From the NCBI RefSeq assembly GCF_905171775.1, contig NC_053489.1, positions 596,172,581 through 596,236,580 of the forward strand: a stretch of DNA of 64,000 nt, written 5' to 3'. Both the position numbers and the translations under genes were made by a program. Source of the DNA: Rana temporaria. Its lineage: Eukaryota > Chordata > Amphibia > Anura > Ranidae. Below are positions 59,239 through 64,000 of the stretch, piece by piece (the first letter of the stretch is position 1; every line of letters starts with the position of its first letter). The notes beneath the pieces were generated by a model that had not been told where the DNA came from, made no database searches, and was given only the letters and a program-made list of their open reading frames with translations.

Positions 59239-59466
59239 GCCTCGTGCACATGGGCCCAATGTTGGGCGACATGCGACCTGTGTGTACAGCAGCCGCCCCG
59301 ACAGAAGCCAACAAAAATACTGAAAAAGGTCTACCGACCGTCTCCCAGTCAGCGCTCTCAACCAAGTGCTGTCAGAACACATTAGCACAGCAGGAGAGAT
59401 CTCTGTACTAACATTGTATTGTTAGTACACCCACTCTGACCTTAGCTGTCAGTAGTGTGTATAAGC
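59239..59466. mobile_element. Short MITE with GCCTCGTGCACA ends
   Basis: AAGCCTCGTGCACATGGGCC left; TAGTGTGTATAAGCCTCA right, decayed inverted ends. Confidence 0.55.
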
Positions 59467-59851
59467 CTCATTATAACCTGTTTGGCTATACTTCCCCACG
59501 ACTTCTTAAAAATGCTCTGGTTCGATACCTTGCTGCCCAAATATTGACAAAGTTGTATATGGGAAAAAAATATTTCACGTTACCTAGGTTTGTTGCCAAT
59601 TCACCAAAAGGTGTGGTCACTGCAGCAAATGTCACACACAAAAAAATAAGCTTAAGAACAAAGTAAAGGATCTAGGTCCCTAGGCAAATAGTTGCTGCTA
59701 TAAAAAAAACACATGTGGCTTTTGAAAAAAAGTAATACACTTTATTAATATCCAAAATCCTCAAAATACCATAGAAACACCCCCTCATACAATCAGGTTA
59801 TATTGCTGAGCATGGGGTATGGATGTAAACCAAACTAATGGACCACAATAC
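59467..59851. other. No recognised feature
   Basis: No supported gene or repeat. Confidence 0.5.
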
Positions 59852-60433
59852 TTAAAGAGGATGTAAAACAGATTTTCTTTTTTTTAAATTAAGGCTTGTA
59901 TCTTGTACAGTATAGGATTTCATGTCATCTGTGCCCAGTCTTGCCACAAAGAGTTAATCCAGCTATGAGAAGTCCTCTTATCTTTGTCCAGTGAGATAAA
60001 AACGATCAGACAGAGAAATAGATGTCCGTTTCTCCCTCTTGCTGTGAGTGACAGGTGATATACATATCTCATGAACGAGTGTGACAGAGGAATTCTGTGT
60101 ACTTCCCATCCTCTCCTCCTTTCTTCTGGATGTTAGTGATTGTGGGGCATAATACACAAGACCAGTAGAAAATCAGTGTAAGAAATACACAGGAGAAAAT
60201 GCAGGTTGACAAGGGGAGTGCAGAGGTGGGCGGGGAGTCTACTGACAACATGACTCCACCCACCAAGCTCCAGACAACAGACCTGCCACATAATCTGCAG
60301 TTTTTTGACTCATAACAGACAGAGGGGAGACATTTGACAGGTAAGGATACATGCAAGAAGCATGTATATCCTTATAGATAACCACTATGGCAGTAGTTTA
60401 GAAATTATGAGAGTGGGTTGACATCCACTTTAA
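59852..60433. mobile_element. T2-type TTAA MITE
   Basis: Left TTAAAGAGGATGTAAAAC, right GGTTGACATCCACTTTAA. The right TTAA (60430-60433) is also the left TTAA of the piggyBac element. Internal GGTAAGGATACATGC/GCATGTATATCC arms. Confidence 0.85.
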
Positions 60434-61015
60434 CCACTTCCATACTGGGCACTTAAACACTCTCCTGGCCAGACCAATTTTCAGCTTTCAGAGCTCTCAC
60501 ACTTTGAATGACAATTACTCAGTCATGCAACACTGTACCCAAATGATTTTTTTGTCCTTTTTTTCCCACAAATAGAGCTTTCTTTTGGTGGTATTTGATC
60601 ACCTCTGGGTTTTTTATTTTTTGCGCTATTAATGAAAAAAGACCGAAAATTTAGAAAAAAAATGTTTTTTTCTTAGTTTCTGTGATAAAATTTTGCAAAA
60701 TATTAATTTTTCTTCATAAATTTTGGCCACAATTTATACTGCTACATGTCTTTGATAAAAATAACCCAATTTTTTTGGAAATTATTTGGTCTGTGTGAAA
60801 GTTTTAGAGTCCACAACTATAGTGCAAATCATAATAAATTATCACATCTGATCACACCTGATGTTTTGAAGGCCTATCTCATTTCTTGAGACCCTAACAA
60901 GCCAGGAAAGTACAAATTCCCCCCAAATAACCCCTTTTTGGAAAGTAGACATCCCAAGGTATTTAGTAAGAGGCATGGTGAGTTATTTAAAGTTGTCATT
61001 TTTTCCCAAAACACT

Positions 61016-62475
61016 TTGCAAAATTAAGATTTTTATTTTTTATTTAAAAAATTTCTCAAAAGTGTCATTGTAATAGCTTATTTCTCTCACATGGCATGTG
61101 CATACCACAAATGACACCCCAAAATACATTCTGCTACTCTTCCTGAGTAAAATGATACCCCATGTGTGAGACTTTTCCACTGCCTGGCCACATACCGATG
61201 CCCAACCTGCAGGGATCGCCATCAGGGGTTTTAGGAGCATAAATTGCACATCTAACTAGTTGACAACCTATTACAATTTAGAAGGCCCTGGAACACCAGG
61301 ACAATGGAATTACCCACAAAATGACCCCATTTTGGAAAGCTAACACCCTAACGTATAATCTATGAGGCATAATGAGTCTTTTCAACGGTTCATTTTTTTC
61401 CAGAAGTTTTTGGAATATGTGAAAAAAAAATGAAAACGCATTTTTTTTTACACAAAGTTGTCCATTGATAAGATATTTCCAACACATAGCATGTACATAG
61501 CAAAAATGACACCCCAAAATACATTCTGCTACTCCTCCTGAGTAAAACGATACCCCATGTGTGAGACTTTTTCACTGCCTGGCCACATACAGATGCCCAA
61601 CATGCAGGGAGCGCCATCAGAGGTTTTAGGAGCATAAATTGCACATCTAACTAATTGACAACCTATTACACGTTTGAAGGCCCTGGAACACCAGGACAAT
61701 GGAATTACCCACAAAATGACCCCATTTTGGAAAGCTAACACCCCAACGTATAATCTATGAGGCATAATGAGTCTTTTGAACGGTTCATTTTTTTCCAGAA
61801 GTTTTTGGAATATGTGGAAAAAAAATGAAAACGCATTTTTTTTACACAAAGTTGTCCATTGATAAGATATTTCCAACACATAGCATGTACATAGCAAAAA
61901 TGACACCCCAAAATACATTCTGCTATTCCTCCTGAGTAAAACGATACCCCATGTGTGAGACTTTTTCACTGCCTGGCCACATACAGATGCCCAACATGCA
62001 GGGAGCGCCATCAGGGGTTTTAGGAGCATAAATTGCACATCTAACTAGTTGACAACCTATTACACGTTAGAAGGCCCTGGAACACCAGGACAATGGAATT
62101 ACCCACAAAATGACCCCATTTTGGAAAGCTAACACCCCAACGTATAATCTATGAGGCATAATGAGTCTTTTGAACGGTTCATTTTTTTCCAGAAGTTTTT
62201 GGAATATGTGGAAAAAAAATGAAAACGCATTTTTTTTACACAAAGTTGTCCATTGATAAGATATTTCCAACACATAGCATGTACATAGCAAAAATGACAC
62301 CCCAAAATACATTCTGCTATTCCTCCTGAGTAAAACGATACCCCATGTGTGAGACTTCTACACAGCCTGACCACATATAGAGATCCAACATGCAAGGAAC
62401 ACCGTCAGGTGTTCCAGAGACACATAGCATGCACATACCAAGAATTACACCCCAAAATACATTATGCTGAGCAAA
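61016..62475. repeat. Tandem array, 394-bp unit, about 3.5 copies
   Basis: The word CACCCCAAAATACATTCTG recurs at about 61117, 61512, 61906 and 62300 (spacings 395, 394, 394). Units 2-4 are nearly identical and unit 1 is more divergent. The matching region of 55846-57685 has a single unit, so the array expanded inside this element. Repeated minus-strand frames are by-products. Confidence 0.95.
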
Positions 62476-62879
62476 GCGTAAACAAAAGATTACCTTGGTA
62501 ATAGTAGCGCAGTTCTACACAGCAGGATAGCACTGGTCCAGGCAGCAGGCAGGGACTTGGTCAGCAACGTCCAGGCAGGGATACTGCAGGTGGTCAGTTC
62601 ATGCAACAGGCAGAGGCATGATGGCATAGGTCCTACAGGCAACAGGCAGAAGGGGGGCCTCGTTCAGGACAGAATGGGGACAGGGGTAGAGGCTTCTCCC
62701 ACCCAAATCTCTTTGAAGCCTCCGGGCAACCAGACCCTAATCTAGCATGAGAAAACAAAAAAGTTTTCTTCATCCAGAAAAACTTTTCTGGCGCCCCTCA
62801 CATATGTGAGACCCCTGTGTTGAATCCCACTAGTCCAGTAGCAGGGTACAAGATCAGTCCAAGAGGCAGGCAAAAGGCA

Positions 62880-63060
62880 TGGTCAAACAGTCCGAGGTCA
62901 GTTCCAGATCAGGCAGAGGCAGTACAGAATCGTTAGGCAGAAGAATGGTCAAAAAACAGTCCAGGGTCAATTCCAAATCAGGCAGCGGTATTACAAAATC
63001 ATTAGGCAGAAGGGTGGTCCAATAACAAGCCGGGGTCAGTTACAAAAGCAGGCAGTGGCA
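62880..63060. repeat. ~72-bp imperfect tandem repeats
   Basis: Three units with GGTCAGTTCCAGATCAGGCA, ACAGAATCGTTAGGCAGAAG and variants (62927 and 62999 anchor the period). Confidence 0.75.
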
Positions 63061-63090
63061 TACGGGGTGAGAAGGCAGGAACGGAGGATT

Positions 63091-63135
63091 ACGTTTACCA
63101 TACTAAACTAATACTTTAGTTTAGTATGGTAACGT
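63091..63135. repeat. Inverted repeat overlapping the transposase stop codon
   Basis: Arms 63091-63110 and 63117-63135 (TACCATACTAAACTA and TAGTTTAGTATGGTA) with a 6-nt spacer and one indel. The stop codon TAG (63110-63108) is inside the left arm, and the last codons of the gene form the right arm. Confidence 0.9.
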
Positions 63136-64000
63136 TTGAAACAGTCAGTTATACACAGGCCGGGTTTGGAAGGACACTCTGCACAATAATAAACTGTGTC
63201 CCGTCTGATTCCTCCACTGGTACACACTTTACATTTTTTTTGAGCTCGTCGGCCTGATGCTGTAGGAGGGATCTTATCCGGGAAGTGCCGTTCGGAGAGC
63301 CGACTTAGAACATCTGATCGGATGTTTTGGGGCAGGTCGTTCGGGAATATCAGGGAAGTGGTAATTTCCTCCAGGTAGCCAAGGAAGGGTAGGGGGTTTT
63401 GGGTTGATTTGCGGTAAACAATATGGGAGTTGTAGACGGCCAAATGAAAAAAAGAAATTGCTACCTTTTTGTACCAATGGTACGTGCGTCTTGTGGCAAG
63501 GTATGGTTCCAACATTTGGTCGTTTAAGTCGACTCCCCCCATGAACAAATTGTAGTCCTGAATGCAGGTGGGTTTTTGGATGGTGGTGCCACGCCTTCTG
63601 CGGGTTTCAACAAAAGAATCGTTGTGGATGGAGGACAACATATATACGTCTCTTCTGTCCCTCCACTTCACTGCCAGAACCTCCTTGTTCCGTAGACTTG
63701 CCGATTCCCCTTTCTTCAGCTTTGTATTCACAAGGCTTTGTGGAAAGCCTTTCCGGTTCTTTCTGGCGGTGCCACATGCTGGCGTCTTCTTTCGGTGCAG
63801 GTTGTGGAACAGAGGAAGAGACGTATAGAAGTTGTCCACGTACAGGTGGTATCCTTTATCAAGGAGGGGGTTGATGAGTTGCCAGACAACTTTCCCACTT
63901 GATCCCAAGTAGTCTGGGCAATCGGGGGGATTCAGCTGGGTGTCCTTCCCTTCGTACACCAAAAAGGAATACAGGTACCCTGTGGCTCGTTCGCAAAGTT
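63108..64000 (-). CDS. piggyBac transposase (PGBD4-like), C-terminal part, 5' end outside the window
   Basis: About 297 codons are open from the right edge to TAG at 63108; the frame runs through the edge (LCERATGYLYSFLVYEGK), so no start is visible. Counting from the codon at 63962: YVDNFYTSLPLF (41-52) holds the second catalytic Asp (43), and FMGGVDLNDQM (140-150) holds the last two (145 and 148), the DDD arrangement of the DDE_Tnp_1_7 fold. The first catalytic Asp would lie upstream. A C-terminal Cys-rich zinc finger (CKVC 244-247, CAEC 260-263, C270, C274, H279) binds terminal DNA in the family. No stop or frameshift is seen, so the gene may be active. It would excise and insert DNA at TTAA. 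Function is inferred from family knowledge. Confidence 0.93.
   Translation of the reverse strand, partial: LCERATGYLYSFLVYEGKDTQLNPPDCPDYLGSSGKVVWQLINPLLDKGYHLYVDNFYTSLPLFHNLHRKKTPACGTARKNRKGFPQSLVNTKLKKGESASLRNKEVLAVKWRDRRDVYMLSSIHNDSFVETRRRRGTTIQKPTCIQDYNLFMGGVDLNDQMLEPYLATRRTYHWYKKVAISFFHLAVYNSHIVYRKSTQNPLPFLGYLEEITTSLIFPNDLPQNIRSDVLSRLSERHFPDKIPPTASGRRAQKKCKVCTSGGIRRDTVYYCAECPSKPGLCITDCFKRYHTKLKY

Larger units (their letters stand above)
60430..64000 (-). mobile_element. piggyBac element, continues beyond the window
   Basis: Begins TTAACCACTTCCATACTGGG at 60430 and carries a transposase at 63108-64000 (minus), so its gene 5' end and other terminus are outside. The non-coding 3' region is 2.7 kb long: the MITE-like block 60430-61015, the 394-bp array, a GGCAGG-rich segment with ~72-bp repeats, then the gene. 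TTAA targeting and CC-starting TIRs match piggyBac habits. Confidence 0.75.

Noticed and set aside
61016..62475. CRISPR-like repeat array
   Set aside because: Units are long direct tandem copies without spacers, in a vertebrate genome.
63108..64000. Domesticated host PGBD gene
   Set aside because: The gene lies inside an element starting with a TTAA and a MITE-like terminus, with no intron or host context; domestication cannot be excluded without the missing end but is not supported.

Overview
This window is repeat-dominated DNA from a vertebrate, almost certainly an anuran and most likely a true frog (Rana-like). I inferred that from the repeat families: L1 of the Tx1 type, an L2-like LINE, Penelope-like elements (PLEs), Tc1, hAT, piggyBac, T2-type TTAA MITEs, a V-type tRNA-derived SINE and many TTAA-flanked MITEs. 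There are four long (AT)n tracts. I found no host protein-coding gene, rRNA or functional tRNA. Every protein-like reading frame I could recognise belongs to a transposable element, and only one, a piggyBac transposase cut by the right edge, still looks intact. The window may be an intron or an intergenic region; the sequence does not say which.

Layout. 1-2.9 kb: tandem repeats, a truncated TTAA MITE, a perfect 35-bp hairpin, a decayed hAT transposase and an L1-Tx1 fragment. 3-10 kb: a PLE terminal unit with a 13-bp target duplication (5.19-5.88 kb), a SINE split by nested TTAA MITEs (6.15-7.27 kb) and an inverted pair of PLE-like tails (8.7-9.8 kb). 11-18 kb: a field of MITEs. 18.4-21.6 kb: an L1-Tx1 reading frame interrupted by a 2.74-kb composite element holding a palindrome with ~1-kb arms. 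22.8-27.9 kb: more nested MITEs and another L1-Tx1 tail. 28.8-33.3 kb: a second, more complete hAT relic split by a PLE-like insertion. 36.3-38.8 kb: a TTAA MITE split by a 5'-truncated L2-like LINE. 40-44 kb: MITEs. 44.6-47.6 kb: a PLE with a GIY-YIG domain and a hammerhead ribozyme motif, flanked by inverted repeats. 48-54.5 kb: TTAA MITEs, a Tc1 relic with a MITE exactly at a TTAA, and a 3-bp-TSD MITE. 55.8-59.2 kb: a 1.8-kb TTAA element and a 1.1-kb G-rich minisatellite. 59.9-64 kb: a T2-type MITE abutting a piggyBac element that continues past the window.

Three relations matter most. First, the 5' ~800 bp of the piggyBac element is collinear with the 55.8-kb non-autonomous element, and a subterminal block is shared with most CCACTT-type TTAA MITEs here, so the transposase at the right edge is a candidate mobiliser of the dominant MITE group. 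Second, PLE copies carry hammerhead-type ribozyme cores; two copies have different but perfectly complementary stem I strands, which is covariation evidence for structure. Third, a MITE family with GGGCCAGATTC termini makes exact 3-bp target duplications of varied sequence; one copy is a 2.7-kb palindrome carrier whose excision would restore an L1 reading frame. Boundaries given to the base are those set by TIRs or target duplications; the others are approximate.
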